DNA of 36,850 bases from Smittium mucronatum (taxonomy: Eukaryota > Kickxellomycota > Harpellomycetes > Harpellales > Legeriomycetaceae): NCBI GenBank assembly GCA_001953115.1, contig LSSL01000176.1, forward strand, positions 1-36,850. Direction: 5' to 3'. The notes beneath the pieces are model-generated. The model was not told the DNA's origin. It saw nothing but the letters and a program-made list of their open reading frames with translations, and searched no databases. Each line of letters opens with the position of its first letter. The first letter of the stretch is position 1. Positions 10,801 through 23,534 of the stretch are shown piece after piece. Made by a program: the position numbers and the translations under genes.

Positions 10801-13130
10801 TATGAGGAAATTAGGAAACTGCACCCAGGTATAGATGCGGGTGATTAATTCTATGAATATATCAGAGAAAGTTAAGAATTTGATTGTTCTCAGTTTTTGT
10901 ATTGTATGAAATAGGTTATATATTACGACCTTCAACTCTAAAAACGAGATCGTTCATAATTTTAATAACAAAATTTCGGAAAATGTTTGATATTCTAATA
11001 CAACTATAGGTATTCCAATTGCTATTCATTCAATTATATATGTCTCCCGGTTTTATTTCTTCGATCAAGGTTCTGGAACAAGTTTAAAAGTACTACAGAA
11101 AAAAATAATATTAATTGCGTCTTAACCAGACACCAAATCAATCAAAAAATACAAAAAGATATAGAGATTAAATAACATTCTATTTTTTACTCATAATTCT
11201 GAAAAATTGTTTATAATGAATAAAATGCGGCATACAAGGATGACTCTGATAAAAAACCTCCATATTTCAATAGCCATAAAAACCAACAAAGTATTTCTCA
11301 GAAAGATGAAATTAATGAGTTTATAAATAAGATGGGGTTTTATCAAATTATTACTGTCCGTATATACGAGTTTGAGTTGGACTACAATTTAGATTAAGAA
11401 GATTTAAAAAGTATAAATGGAGCTGATTTCGAATAATATTAGGTTTAATATCATTAGTATTTCAGAAATAATACTTGGATTCGAGCATCTTTTCAGTAAA
11501 ATAATAATATTATCTCAAATATACTAATTTAAAAGAAATAATTTTGACGAAAAAAATTGATCAATTTATTAGGTTGAAAATTTTAATCACAATCTCTTCC
11601 CCAAGATATTCTTATATCATTTAACACTGTATTTTATGAATAATCAAAAGATCTGTGCTAAATTTTGGATTTTAGATAAAAATAATATCTAAATTGTGAG
11701 AAATATCAGAGACACGATATATTTATTTATTCTAATAACATGACAAAATTTGAGCTTTTTATGTGAAGCTAAATTAAATGAAATTTTAGAGCTAAATGAA
11801 GCCAAAAATCTAATTAAAATTAAGTTTGCCAACATTTCTAACCTTGAATCTCAGTATGGTCTCAAATACCTGAAAATATCTCCTTTTCCTATAAAAAAAA
11901 ATTAAAACCTAGCTTCATTTAATTCTCGATTATAAAAAGTCATGAGGTGCTTACCTGAACTACAATTTATAAAATTTCAAGATCCTAGATTTCATTATCC
12001 CTGAACTCTCGTATAAAAGTTATCACAAAGTTTTGGTTAAAAAATATATCTATTATTATCACTATATATTGGGGATCTAAGCTTTGCATTCAGAACATAA
12101 TAAAGCTGCAACTCTTGAGTCAATAATATAATTAAAAGAAGTTCTTAGTTCTGGGAACTCAAAGCAAAAAATAACCATTCTTTAATAAAAATTTACTTGC
12201 GTATGATAGAATGGGGGATCACTGTTAATCTTTATAAGTATTTAGGCGGTTGGGAAATATTATGTTGATTTTTTATCTTGAATAAAAGATAAACCGGTTG
12301 AATTGACAGAAAAAGCTCATTACAGAAAATACTTATAGATTATAAAGTTTTAAATGAGATTAAAATCTCTATTATGCAGTTCAAGTATAAAATATGGGAA
12401 TAAACATACTATATTTTCCTATTAAGTTTAATTAGAATAGAGGTCATAAAAACTGATTTTATGATGTTTTTACTGAATCAAGAAAAAATAAAATGCAAAA
12501 AAATACTTAACGGGTTTGTGAAAGCTTTGGATGAAAGTATGATAATTTCTTTTGCTAGACCTGCAACTAACATAAATCTTTTTCTGTGATTTTAGCATTA
12601 ATTTAGTCCAAAATTTTAGATCACGGAAAAGAAAAATAACTAAATAATCTTTTCTTCCTAGTTATAAAATCTTTTTTTATAACAAGAGACGTCATATTTA
12701 CTAGGCAAGTCGAATCGTGTAACATGTAAATATGGTAATATTACTATTGTTAAAAGCAATTATAAACAGAATTACGCCTAGTACACAAAATTAAGGCAAA
12801 CATACATAAAATTTGCTCTTAGACAAAAAATAAAATTATCAATAAAATTTTTTAGATATTAAGTTTTCATACACAGAAAAAACAACCTCTTATATTTTGA
12901 ATATTTTATTCAAATTAATTAAAATTTAAAGTATGTACTATTAAAATTATAAAGAATCAGCATGTTTAAATTTGTATCATATAAAACATGCTTTTAAAGA
13001 ATTTTAAACATAAGTATATTTTAATCATAAAAAGATTAACAAAAATGAAAGTAGATTAGAAATCCATTGATAATTTTAAAATATCTGGGTCGAAAGATAT
13101 CTTTAGTGCACGGATAATTAGATATAGTCC
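7801..13130. other. gene-free region with faint coding scraps
   Basis: No convincing gene on either strand. The 66-codon frame at 9592-9792 starts at TTG, has no relatives I recognise and sits in stop-rich DNA. From about 10.4 to 12.7 kb the base composition is less extreme and short protein-like runs appear, such as NTIIYLGIQSNSSL near 10725-10770 and PPYFNSHKNQQSISQKDEIN near 11259-11318. They are interrupted too often to assign. This is most likely old mobile-element debris. Confidence 0.55.
10680..10960 (+). pseudogene. possible LINE thumb-region scrap
   Basis: One frame reads NTIIYLGIQSNSSL followed by stops, then RKLGNCTQV, MRVINSMNISEKVKNLIVLS. In LINE reverse transcriptases a Y.YLGI motif follows the palm domain and precedes a helix with an (I/L)..K...I..VL.P pattern, so the order fits. 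The match is short and the element cannot be delimited. Chance similarity is possible. Confidence 0.22.
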
Positions 13131-14750
13131 GACTCTTAGGCTGCTTTCAGATTATATACTACTGTAGAAATTAGTCAAAGGCGGGATGTACTGAGAGAAT
13201 AAGGCTTGATGCTTTAAATTATAATACCTCGGCTTACTACGGCTTATATGAGCACTCGCAAAATTTTAAAAATATAAGACCAGAATTTGACTATAAGAAA
13301 ATTGTTTTATATTTGTATAATAATGAATCCATAGGTCCATTAGATTTGCAGAAAAAGCTGAAAACAGAAGGGATTGAACTATATTATAAGAAGATATACG
13401 ATATTATTTCAAATAATCGAAGGGAGAAAGGCAGAGACCATAATAGAAAAATTATTATTGAAGATTTAGAAGTTTACATAAATAGTATAAATAATGAAAA
13501 ATATGCTCCTTATATAAGCTTTTAAGACATAAAAAAAATTATTTCTAATTTTTAACCTTTTACCTTTACCTTTAACTTTTTTTATTTTTATTTTTAAAAT
13601 TTCATTTAAAATTTTTATAAGATGAAGTCAAAATTCTTATAACTTCAAATAAACTTGTTTAAAATGCTTGAAAATCTGAAAATATTCACATCGATGCCAC
13701 ATACAGGCCACTTGATATTGGATATCCTATTGTTATGGTTGGTGTCACCGTTTTAAAAAAGAAGTTCCACATAGTAGAAATAGCTAAAATTTAGAATGAA
13801 GATATAAAAAGTTACTTTTAATTTTTGAATGCAATTAAATAAGCATCATCCCTTTTGGATTTATTTTATGATCCTGAATACTTGTTATCTGACTCGACAA
13901 TTTAAATAAAAAAAGCAATACTCATGTTTAATCCAAAAGGGAAAAGGATTAATTTTCAGGAAATCTTTTATAGAAACAACCAAAAATCTTTAGATACTCA
14001 CCTGAAGAATTCAACAAAAGCTTTCTTAGTGGCATAGAATTTCTAAAAATGTCAAATCCTAGAAAATATTTTGAATTTTTGTTTCAAATTCTAAAAAAGA
14101 AGTATTCTGAGTACAATGAAATGGATAATACCATTATGAAGTTCGAAAATAATTTAATAAAAAAAAATTCAGAATGTTATGAAGGTGCATATTTATTTAG
14201 TTCTAGTACAAAAAATGCTTTAGAAAGATCAAATCTTACTATAATAAGAGATATATAAACTGGAAAAAGCATTAAAAAAAAGAATTTACTAAAATATGCT
14301 GGATATATTAGATGATGTAGGTATAAATTTAATTTTTATTTTATTTTACAAAGCCGGTATATGATAAAAATAGTATTATCGGATCTGATCTGATACAGAA
14401 ATTTACTGGAATAAAGTTTGAAATAGTCGTGAGGAAAATAGCATTATATGTTCTTGCGAAAAATTGGATGAAAATTTCATTGACGCTTACATAGAGAAAG
14501 AATTAAATTATTATTATTGTTTAATGAAGGAGCTAACTGTTCACAGAATAATGATATTTGGACTGAAAATTAAACGGGAAATAAATAATTGGAAATAAAT
14601 AGTCTGCAATTGAATCTATTACTTGAAACACAGAAAGTTTAAACATTTTTACCAGTATTTTTTAAAAAAACGGTTTTTTGCGAATGTTCAAATGGATTTA
14701 TTAAGCCCAAAGCGTCGTAGGAAAAAAAAAAGATGATTTCAAAAAATATA
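13130..14750 (+). pseudogene. decayed MULE (Mutator-like) transposase
   Basis: A cut-and-paste transposase of the Mutator superfamily, now broken by stops and frameshifts. In order, a FLYWCH-like zinc-finger remnant reads YYCRN, stop, SKAGCTERIRLDAL, then EH (13157-13260). A linker follows with DLQKKLKTEGIELYYKKIYD and EKYAPYISF, open to 13525. The MULE catalytic core follows: IHIDATYRPLDIGYPIVMVG (first Asp codon 13693-13695), then KKKFHIVEIA, then PEYLLSDST (second Asp codon 13891-13893, same frame). A later frame (14049-14258) carries ECYEGAYLF and TKNALERSNLTII, matching the W.EG...STNNALE..N..IK block after the core. A possible SWIM-like tail lies at 14655-14735. The third acidic residue was not located, and no terminal inverted repeats were identified. 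Confidence 0.75.
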
Positions 14751-17700
14751 TCATTGATAAAATGATATTCAATAATAATTATATCAGTACAAGTATCATT
14801 TAATTAAATAAACTTATTAAAATTCTTTAATAATTTACTGCGATAAATTTTATTTTATTTTATATAAGTAAAAAAATTATAATAATAGTGCATAATCGAA
14901 ATTAAAAATTTATAGAAAAATATTAATAGTTATATTATAAAAAAAAAAAAATGTTTAAGAATATATAATTTATATATTGAAACAGATAACTAGTTCATGG
15001 TATTCATAGCTGCTATGAATTTTAGTATATCTATTAAAAAAAGAATAATATCTAACTAAATTATAAATATAGTATAAATATTATATTTGCACATACAAAT
15101 ATACATGTATACACACACACACACATGAATAAATATTTTAAAAATACTTTTTAATCAATTTTGATACATCTAATTAATATTCAGGATATCAAAAAAAAAA
15201 ATTCAATTATTATCATATATTTAAAAACCTTGCTTAACATTTAATATAATTTTCTTTTATCGTTTTTTGACACCAATTATGACTTCTTAATTTGTCGTTG
15301 TTAATCACTACAAATATAATCCCTAAAAAAAAAAATTATTTTTAAATATTAGTTTAAAAGATTAGACATTTAAGAAGAATTCTTTTTAGAACTTATTTAA
15401 TCGTTTTGAAATTTCGTTAACTTTTTTTTTCATCAATTATTTTTGGATTTTTAATCCACTTAATCTCATTCATTGTTGCATAAATATGAGCATCAAATTA
15501 TAATTGGCATTGTCTTTGTGCATATAAACTTAATATCTAAATTTTTTTATTGGCCAATTTTTTTTTTTTGAGAATAGAGCATATTTTGTGCACCTTGATG
15601 TGATTTTGTGTATAAATAACTTTAATCATATTAATATTATCCCAAAATGATAATAAATGAGAAATAAATTATTTAAAAATGCTCCAAATGAAACCAAAAA
15701 ATAAAACTTTTTGTAAATGGCGATTTAATATAGTCATGAAATATGAATTATTTTAATCGTTGTTATGTATCAAGAAAAAATAGCAGTTGGTTTATATTAA
15801 AAAATAGTATAAGTTTTAAGCTATGGATCAAAATATAAACATATTCATCTAATCACTAAAAAAATTCATAACATATTATAATTTTTAGAAAAATATCCAA
15901 ATACATCCTATATAAAAAGAAAGAAATATCTTATACATTTTAGCTGTAACTCAGAAGACCCATTATATCATAAAAACTCTCACATCTTCTGATCAGATTA
16001 TTAAATTTTTGTCCCATACAGTATTTTACAAGGATAATCCAATTGAAATTTGACAGAATAAATTCTATATCTAAATTTAATTCATATTTTTTTCTCAGAA
16101 AAAAATTCGTGATTAATTGATATTTGCAAGTTTAGATTAATTCATATTATTTGATGAAAAATGGTATTAGTCTCTTTCAATTTTCATACATAAACCTTTT
16201 AAAATGATGGTAAGGATATTGTACCTAGTATCTACAGTTTATATAACAGATTATATTTATCTTTTGTTCAATTTATTTTAATTTATTTTTTTTTAAAGAT
16301 GTCTATTAAAATGAAGGGGCTCAATTGAACAAATGCCAGAATTAAGAAAATAACCCAAAAACTAAAAAAAAATTATTTTTAAAAAAATATAATTTTCATT
16401 AAAATTCGCAATAATGCGCTAAATTCAATATAAATGCTAAAAATGGATTTATTTGATATTAAAATGATTTAAATTGATTTTTTTTTTACTTGAAAACAAG
16501 AATTCAATTTCAAATACACATGATTTGATAAAGTTCTTTAGTCTAAATTGATAATATTTTCATATTTTCATAGCTCCTTAAAATTAAAATCCAGATATCT
16601 AAAAGTTGATTTTGAACCAAACCTATTGATTTTTTTAAAGCTAATAACATTTAATAACAAGTTCGAAAACCCTTAATTTACTTTCCATAAATAAAGCGGA
16701 AATTTTATTTTGCTTTCATTTTCAAAAATTATGCATTTTTTAATGTAAATAACTTTGCATATAATTTAGTATAATGCTATATGTATAAGTTTGAGTGTTT
16801 ACATAATTATTTTTGTTTAAAAACATTTTTTTTATCTCGTATTTTATACTATAATTTTTTTTCTTTTGAGTTTATTTTCCCAAGATTTGATAATTATAAA
16901 TTTTTTAAATATATAGTCCAATCAATGACTTTTTTTAGAAATAAAATCACCATGGATTTTTATTCTTTAAATTTAGACAGTCGATTTGTATTTGAAATTT
17001 AATCCTGTTGACCATATTATTTTCTTTTGATAAATTAACTGAAAAATTAAATATAATAAAACCTTTTTTAGACAAGGTTAATAATTAAACAGAATAAAAA
17101 TATTACCAAAAACGAATTAAAAAGTTATCGAATTAAGCAATTTAATATACATATTAAATTTTATCGAATAAACCGCCTTATATTTGAAAATAATCTCATC
17201 TTTTTTTTTATTCGAAAGTTTTTTTTTTTGGTTAATTTGAGTTAATTATATAACTTTTGCTTTTGTTGAGCTTGATGGTCTCAATTGCGTTGATTTAATA
17301 TTGAATAATATGCATTTTTGATAATCATCTTTTTTTTAAGCAATGTGAAATAATTGGTGTCAGGATTGAAGGCCTGGAGGAAATTTTTCCTATTGGATCC
17401 ACTTATTAAAATCCAAAATTAAAAATATAATGTCCAGTAAAAATAAAAAATTCAATTCTAACATGCACTTTTTCCTAAAGCGATTAATCATAATATCTTA
17501 GTGGTCAAAAATTAAGTGAAATTTATAAGAGATGAATTGGAAATAGGCCTCCAGTAATGACACTGAATAATTTATTACTTGATATAACTTCGACTAATTT
17601 TTATAAAATGGTATTTTTGAAAAAAAAAAACTTATTGATCGATTTGGAAGAAATATGCAGGGGTAATATTCAATTTTGCTAATTTTCCATATGTTTTTGG

Positions 17701-18520
17701 AATATTATTTAATATTCCTAATAGAAAGATGGTTATCAAGATTTTACAAAAGAGTTCACATTATTGTTTAACCTGAGAGCAATCAACTAGTAAAATAGAG
17801 AAATTGTAACCGATTTGGACAAAAATGGCTTAATTAAAAAATCTATCCTTTTTTAAACAAATTATTTATTTTCGAATAAATCTGGTTTTTAAAAAAATCT
17901 ATGAATAAAAAAAAAGTTTTTCGGGATTTTGCAACTTTACATAAATATGTCTAATTGAATTAAGTTAATGAAAAGAAACGAATAAGATTTTTTCTTTTTC
18001 TTAATTATGACCAATATCAAGCTCTTTTTTATTTTGAATTTACAAATATTTTTGTATTTGATAAATCGAATATACCTGATTTTTATATTCAAACCCATTC
18101 TAATATACAAAAAAAAAAATTCTAGAATTTAAATTTTTCATCTATTTATATATGTGGAATTTTATGCAAATATAGCGAGTTATGTTGAAATTTTATTTTT
18201 TTAATTATTTATTCGAATTTGATTATAAAATCCCGACAGCAGTAAAATTTGCTTTTTAAATACGTTAATCCCAAATATATTCGATGAGTCATTTTTTATA
18301 TATAAAATAATTGGTTTTTATTAATCTATAAGTTTTAATTTTACTTTTATAAATTGCATGGATTAAAAATGTTGAGATCATAATAAATCCCTATGATAAA
18401 CAATTTATTTACCCGACATATTTATCTATACTTTTTGAGAGTAATTTAAATTGGCCAGATTTTTGCAAGATACTATCTACTAATTTTTTAAATCAGAAAT
18501 CAGAAATCAGATATGGTGAA
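14751..18520. other. gene-free, extremely AT-rich region
   Basis: Long A/T runs and no protein-like frame. The 73-codon frame at 16781-17002 is Phe/Tyr/Asn-rich, as expected of AT-rich noise. A short (CA)n tract lies at about 15111-15125. Nothing else is supported. Confidence 0.65.
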
Positions 18521-18526
18521 AAAAAC

Positions 18527-18534
18527 TATAAATA
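18527..18534 (+). promoter_or_regulatory. TATA box candidate for the secreted-protein gene
   Basis: TATAAATA within CTATAAATAGG, about 154 bp upstream of the ATG at 18688. It lies in a context richer in G/C than its flanks. A short tandem AAATCAG repeat (18490-18510) lies just upstream. A start site about 30 bp downstream would give a 5' UTR of roughly 120 nt. Confidence 0.5.
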
Positions 18535-18687
18535 GGTGGGAATATTAAAGATAAAAAAAATCCTATTAGAAAACTCTCATATTTTTTTTACTATCTCTTA
18601 TTATATTGATTAAAGAGGTAGTCTTTACCGAAATTTTAAAGAAAATTGAAAATAATTATTTGAGGCCACATCAAATAATCAACGAAA

Positions 18688-19449
18688 ATGGTAGTTTCTT
18701 TGCTTAAAGGTTTATTTATATTGGTCCTAATCATATTTGTATTTCTGGGAATATCGTATTCAAACGAAATAAATGGAATAGAAGATGATGATATCCAACA
18801 TTTTTTAAATCTTGGGCCTGATATTGAAAAATACCCAAAATATGATATACAGGAAGTTTCTGTAAATGGAGGGAGTAGTCAATGTAATATAAAATGTGAG
18901 GATAATACTCTTTGCGCTAATATTCAAATGGATATCAACATCTGCACTATAATAGATAATTTGGGGTCATTAAAAACCAACGCAGAGTCCATGAAGAAAA
19001 TAATTTCGAGCAATAAATATAATCGAGAGGGACAAGACGAGATAAAAATAGCATACGATATGGTCAATAACCTTAAAGAGTCTACGATTAGTAAAGGCAC
19101 AAGGGATCTGTTAGAAATAGAAAAAAATGAAAATGGACTTAAAAAAGATGGAAAATACATTTTATTTGCTAAAGGCGTTGAGTTTATTGACAATGAAGTT
19201 AAATGGGTAAGTGAATTTAGGAGAATATTCCCTGAAGGAGTTCTAAAAAAAATAGGTGATGATTTAGAAAGGGGGAACACGGATTTCCTGGATTTTTTAA
19301 TTAGCAGATCTTCATCCTCACTTGAAACTATACGTAAATATAGTGGACCAAACAACAACCCTCCTGTTTACGTTGATCAAATTTCTCTTGCATATTCTCC
19401 AGATCAACAGCAGGATTATGTGGATATGCTAAATGAATTTTGGGGGTAA
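18688..19449 (+). CDS. secreted protein of unknown family, 253 aa
   Basis: An intact single-exon gene; I do not recognise the family. Residues 1-25 form a classical signal peptide: a Lys at position 7, a hydrophobic core LFILVLIIFVFLG, then SYS before NEING. The mature part is acidic and soluble-looking, with no further membrane span. Four cysteines cluster near its start (residues 66, 70, 76 and 86, pattern C-x3-C-x5-C-x9-C), enough for two disulfides. The rest (about 95-215) is rich in charged residues and likely helical. It ends with a Gly/Pro/Asn linker (220-226) and an aromatic tail ending EFWG. Composition and codon content differ clearly from the noise around it, and a TATA box lies upstream. 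The first in-frame ATG was chosen because it opens the signal peptide. Probably exported or placed in the secretory pathway; function unknown. Confidence 0.8.
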   Translation: MVVSLLKGLFILVLIIFVFLGISYSNEINGIEDDDIQHFLNLGPDIEKYPKYDIQEVSVNGGSSQCNIKCEDNTLCANIQMDINICTIIDNLGSLKTNAESMKKIISSNKYNREGQDEIKIAYDMVNNLKESTISKGTRDLLEIEKNENGLKKDGKYILFAKGVEFIDNEVKWVSEFRRIFPEGVLKKIGDDLERGNTDFLDFLISRSSSSLETIRKYSGPNNNPPVYVDQISLAYSPDQQQDYVDMLNEFWG

Positions 19450-21860
19450 AAAATCCTAGACTTTTCATCACTGATTTAATTGAATTTTCTATGATTATAC
19501 GTCTAAAAAAGAGGTCTTTTTTTTTAATCATATTACTCATTTTTTTCCCAAAAATATTTTGTTGTTAATACTTAAAAATAGAAGTTTAGGAAAATACTTC
19601 GATTAATTGTATTGAAAAAAAAAAAAATCACTTTTATTAATCAGGTAGAAATTTGAAGTGAATATTTTTTAAGATCTAATAATGTTACATCAGAATAAAC
19701 GAAATGGCAATTTTAAATATTTTAAAAGTATATGCATATTCTGGATCAGTTTAAAGTAAAATTTCTAAGAAATTGATAATTATTTTTTGTAAAATATAAT
19801 TTTAATTCTAAAAAATAGTACAAGTTGGGCGTTATTACAGTGACTATTATATATTTTTGTTATACCAATTCCGTGTGTGTATATAATGGGACACTTTTTT
19901 ACGAGTTAACGTTCTAAATAATCCCGATATTGCAAATTTAACACCGGAATAACAGTTTAATTGACCATAATTGATTTCAGCAGAATAAATGGTGTCATAA
20001 AATTTTTTTGGTGTTAGTATCAAAAAGAAGAAAGGAAGAAATTTTCTAAATATCGTTACAGACCTTGAATAAAATTAGTCGATTACTAACTAATATATTC
20101 TTTTTTTTATTAATCTTCATTGATATTAATTAAAAATCCACAGAAAGAATTTAATATTATCAAATACTAGATTAAAAATTTATTGCCAGGAAACCATCTA
20201 TCTTGGAAAAGAGGGATTATCTATTGACTTCTTTTGGAAGAATATTTATGCGGTATTTATAAGCTTTCCTCCTTAATCTTATAGACTTTCAAACATACGA
20301 TTTAAATTTTTCTTAACATATTTAAACAGGTAGGGATTTTATAACATAAAATGGAATATAAAAATCCAATCAAAATCTAATTTGATGTCAAAGGCGCATA
20401 TTTTTGATTATAGAAGGATTTATTATTCCTTATCATGATATCATCCGGTATACTTTTCTGTTTAATTTTTAAATTTAAGTTTATTGTTTTTCTTTCGTTG
20501 AATTTTTTTGGATATAAAGAGAAAAAAAAGTATTCAAATTTTCTAAAAAATTTAATATCGGATTTAAGAGTCTAACCCCCCCCCCCTCCCCATACCTTTT
20601 TTAATTTGATACTGATAGGGGTTATTTAACTGTTTATCATTATCATTATTTTTTGAGGGTATTTAATTTCAGATAGGATTATTTTATTTAAAGGTGATAA
20701 CTATAGGAAATTGGAGTATATTTTATTTTTTTTATTAAAAAAAAACTCAATAAATATGCATTACCATTGCTTATTCATTTTTTTTATCTGACATTGGTGA
20801 ATCAAATATCTAGGATTATCTTGGATAAAAGATCCTGAGTCTATTATGAAACTGGTTACAGTTTTAAAATCAGCCGGAAATATCTGAATAATTCTGTTTT
20901 TTGAAAGAACCATGACATCTCTGTTAATCTCGATGCTGTACTAATTTATTAGAGGGGTTTTAATATTGATTTGTCCCAAGTAGTTGAGGTGCCATATTTA
21001 CCATGTTTACTAAAGTTGGATATGGGATTGGGTTGAAGGAATCTCCTATTTTCGTTCCATATTAAGGATGATTTAATTTTAGATGTGTATAATATTAGAA
21101 ATCATATCTAACATTATCAGAAATCTATAAAAGCTCTAAAATCAATTCTAATAATTTATTTCCAGCGATATTTTTTGGATTGTTATGGTCATTACCATTG
21201 AATTCGATGAGATCTAAATTAATAGTGAATTGATGACATAGAGTTCAGAATAGAAAACTTACTATATGTAAATAATCTTTCTCCGTGAGTTTTTCATTGA
21301 AAATGCATGTATAAAAACAAATTGTATAGCTACTAAGCAAAAAAACAAATTAAAGACGGGTAAAATAAATTGATAAGAAAAAAAGTATTTCTTTGAATCT
21401 AATTTCTAAAATATGTTCCGAATGCATACTTAACGAATCAAAGGCCTTTCTTTTAGTCTTTACAATGTTTTATTTAAAAAGGGTTATATATACATCATTT
21501 TCTATCAAGGATCGGATATTTGGTTTATGCATTCCAATAAATATTTAAAGAGTGAAGGTGTTGGTAACCTTTTACAGCTGAAATGGTGCTAAAAAAAGAT
21601 ATCTTTAAATAAGCTTGCCATTACCATCACAAATTATCCCGTAAGAGTTCAATACTAGATGCTTCGGAAAAGAAATCTAATTTAATATAGTTGTTGAGAT
21701 TTACGGATTGTAAGAACTTATGTGATCGGATAAAAATGAAGGGGGTTTTGGTGTTTTCATAGATACGTTATAGCATTTATATAACATAAAACATTTATCT
21801 TTTCACAATTTCAAAGAAGTAAAAAATTATTATTAAAAGCAAAAGATAAAATATGACTGT
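19450..21860. other. intergenic region between the two intact genes
   Basis: No gene seen. It holds a C11-T-C4 tract at 20576-20591, rare in such AT-rich DNA. A less AT-rich patch at about 20820-21250 has only short frames. The two genes converge on this interval, so it contains both 3' UTRs. No canonical AATAAA was found close to either stop. Confidence 0.6.
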
Positions 21861-22890
21861 CTAGGCAATATATGGGAACAGAGCTTTTCTAGACTTTGGA
21901 TAATTTGGGAATTCTTTTTTATAGGCTTTGTGCTTTTTGACAGCCCACAAATACATCTGTGCAGATGAAACAATGATAAACAACCAAGTGAAGTAGCTGG
22001 GACTAATTATAGCATAAGATAACCAAGACAAAATTTCAAAGAGATAGTTTGGACAACTAACCATGTCGAATCCGTATCCATATGGAATCTTTCTGACAGT
22101 GGAGCCGGCAGGTCTTAGATTCTTGAGAGTTACATGAGTAGAGTAGTTTGAAAATTCACTTGCAATAAACAACAAAATAGAAATGGCAATTCTAAAAGAA
22201 CTCATATTGTCGGCGACGGGGGTACCAAGTCCACCACTTGGCATATAGTTGAAATAAGCCAAGAGCACTCCACCAAGAACATAGTAATGGAAACAGTTTT
22301 TGAACAGATTACTGAAAGGCATAGTACCGTGACTAAAACGATGAACAAACAAAGTTTCATATTCTCTCTTTAAATAATGGAAAATAGCCATGAAGAACAT
22401 AGCTCTTTGGGCTGGACTATGAACGAACTTTTGACCATAGAACAAACTTTGCATCTTGTAAATAGCCAAATGGATCAAAATCGGGCCTCCATACTCAATC
22501 AAAAATACAGCCTTCCATGATATTTGGGGGCCCAAATCCTTAAGAGCAACTACTTTATCTTCAAGCTCATAGTTCTTAACTAAGGATTTGTCTTCAAGGA
22601 CCTTTTTCCCTCCATCGATAGTAAGCCTTTGTTGAACAACAGGGACTTTCACTAATAAGAGGGATCAAGAGAAAATAATGAGAAAAAAAAACATGCAATG
22701 AAACAATAGTATAGGTAATTATAAAAATAAAAAACATACTCTTTTTTTGGATCTGATTCTTCAGATCGAGGACTGAGGCTCCTTCTGAAAGTTCGAATTC
22801 GACTGGACTTGAAATATTAGCGGTTTGGGGAGCACCACCTTTAGACGGGCCTTTGGAAGAGCGCCTTTGTTTTTCGACTGAAACTTTCAT
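21861..22890 (-). CDS. TSC13: very-long-chain enoyl-CoA reductase (Tsc13/TECR family)
   Basis: Catalyses the last step of the fatty-acid elongation cycle in the ER membrane: NADPH-dependent reduction of trans-2-enoyl-CoA to acyl-CoA, supplying very-long-chain acids for sphingolipids. There are two exons, 22890-22740 and 22651-21861, joined in phase 1 to give 313 aa (family about 310). An N-terminal ubiquitin-like region (to about residue 85) is followed by DLGPQISW (about 89-96), LFVHRFSHGTMP (151-162), NLFKN (165-169), NLRPAGS (178-184), RKIPYG (237-242), PNYLFEILSW (251-260) and the basic tail KKHKAYKKEF (289-298). The lysine of NLFKN (168) and tyrosine of PNY (253) correspond to residues reported essential in yeast Tsc13. 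Several hydrophobic spans fit a polytopic membrane protein. The reading is undamaged and likely functional. The ATG context AACAATGAAA is good. Confidence 0.95.
22652..22739 (-). other. spliceosomal intron of the enoyl-CoA reductase gene
   Basis: An 88-nt intron with donor GTATGT and acceptor TTATTAG on the - strand. It splits a codon after its first base (A|TG gives Met51). Read through, the frame meets stops soon after the donor. Splicing joins ...DLKNQIQKK to MKVPVVQQRL and restores the alignment with the family's N-terminal domain and its usual length. Confidence 0.88.
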
Positions 22891-22925
22891 TGTTTGATTT
22901 TCCCTTGATTAAACAAAAAGGTAAT

Positions 22926-22934
22926 TATTTATAT
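22926..22934 (-). promoter_or_regulatory. weak TATA-like element upstream of the reductase
   Basis: On the - strand the sequence reads CATATAAATAATT, about 35-45 bp before the ATG. In DNA this AT-rich such a match is expected often, and the spacing would leave almost no 5' UTR. Confidence 0.2.
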
Positions 22935-22939
22935 GTAAA

Positions 22940-23530
22940 GAAAAGGATTATTAATTAAATTCTAAAGTAAAACCTAAATATATGAAAACTCTTACTCGGG
23001 CTTAATTTCAGCTGAAAAGCTAGATTTCACTCAATTTAATTCTCCACTCCTTTTCCACAAAACCTTATTTACACGCTTTCTTACCTCCTGAATGTGATAT
23101 CAAAGTTTGGAAATATTGCTATTATTGGACATTTACAGTTTATTCCTGATACTCATTTGCTGCCCATTATCTAAGTCAATTGAAATTTACCTATCAACTG
23201 GGTAAAATATTTTCCATCACAAATCATGATCTGTCCAATAGACATAATTAATGCCGAAAGTTTGGTATTCATTTGCTACAATGCTTGAATTTTCAGCTAT
23301 TATTATGTTATGCATAAATTTCTGAAAATATAGCTTCTATTTTTCGTCACGGAATTTTATTGAAAGATAACATTTTTAAAAACTAAACTAAAAAAGTACC
23401 AATTAAACCCTTCAGGTCGATCACATAAAAATGGGTTTTAATTTTCGTTCAATGTTACCATTAAATTGTTATTTTTTACATCTATTGGATTAGCTAGGAA
23501 GATAGACCAATCGAGGCTTTTAATATACAC
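22940..23530. other. upstream region of the reductase gene
   Basis: Non-coding on both strands as far as can be seen. It presumably holds the reductase promoter. No operator-like repeat was recognised. Confidence 0.4.
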
Positions 23531-23534
23531 AACT

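Noticed and set aside
18924..19358. 144-codon frame antisense to the secreted-protein gene
   Set aside because: Shadow of the + strand gene. The + strand frame has a signal peptide and sensible composition; the antisense frame has neither.
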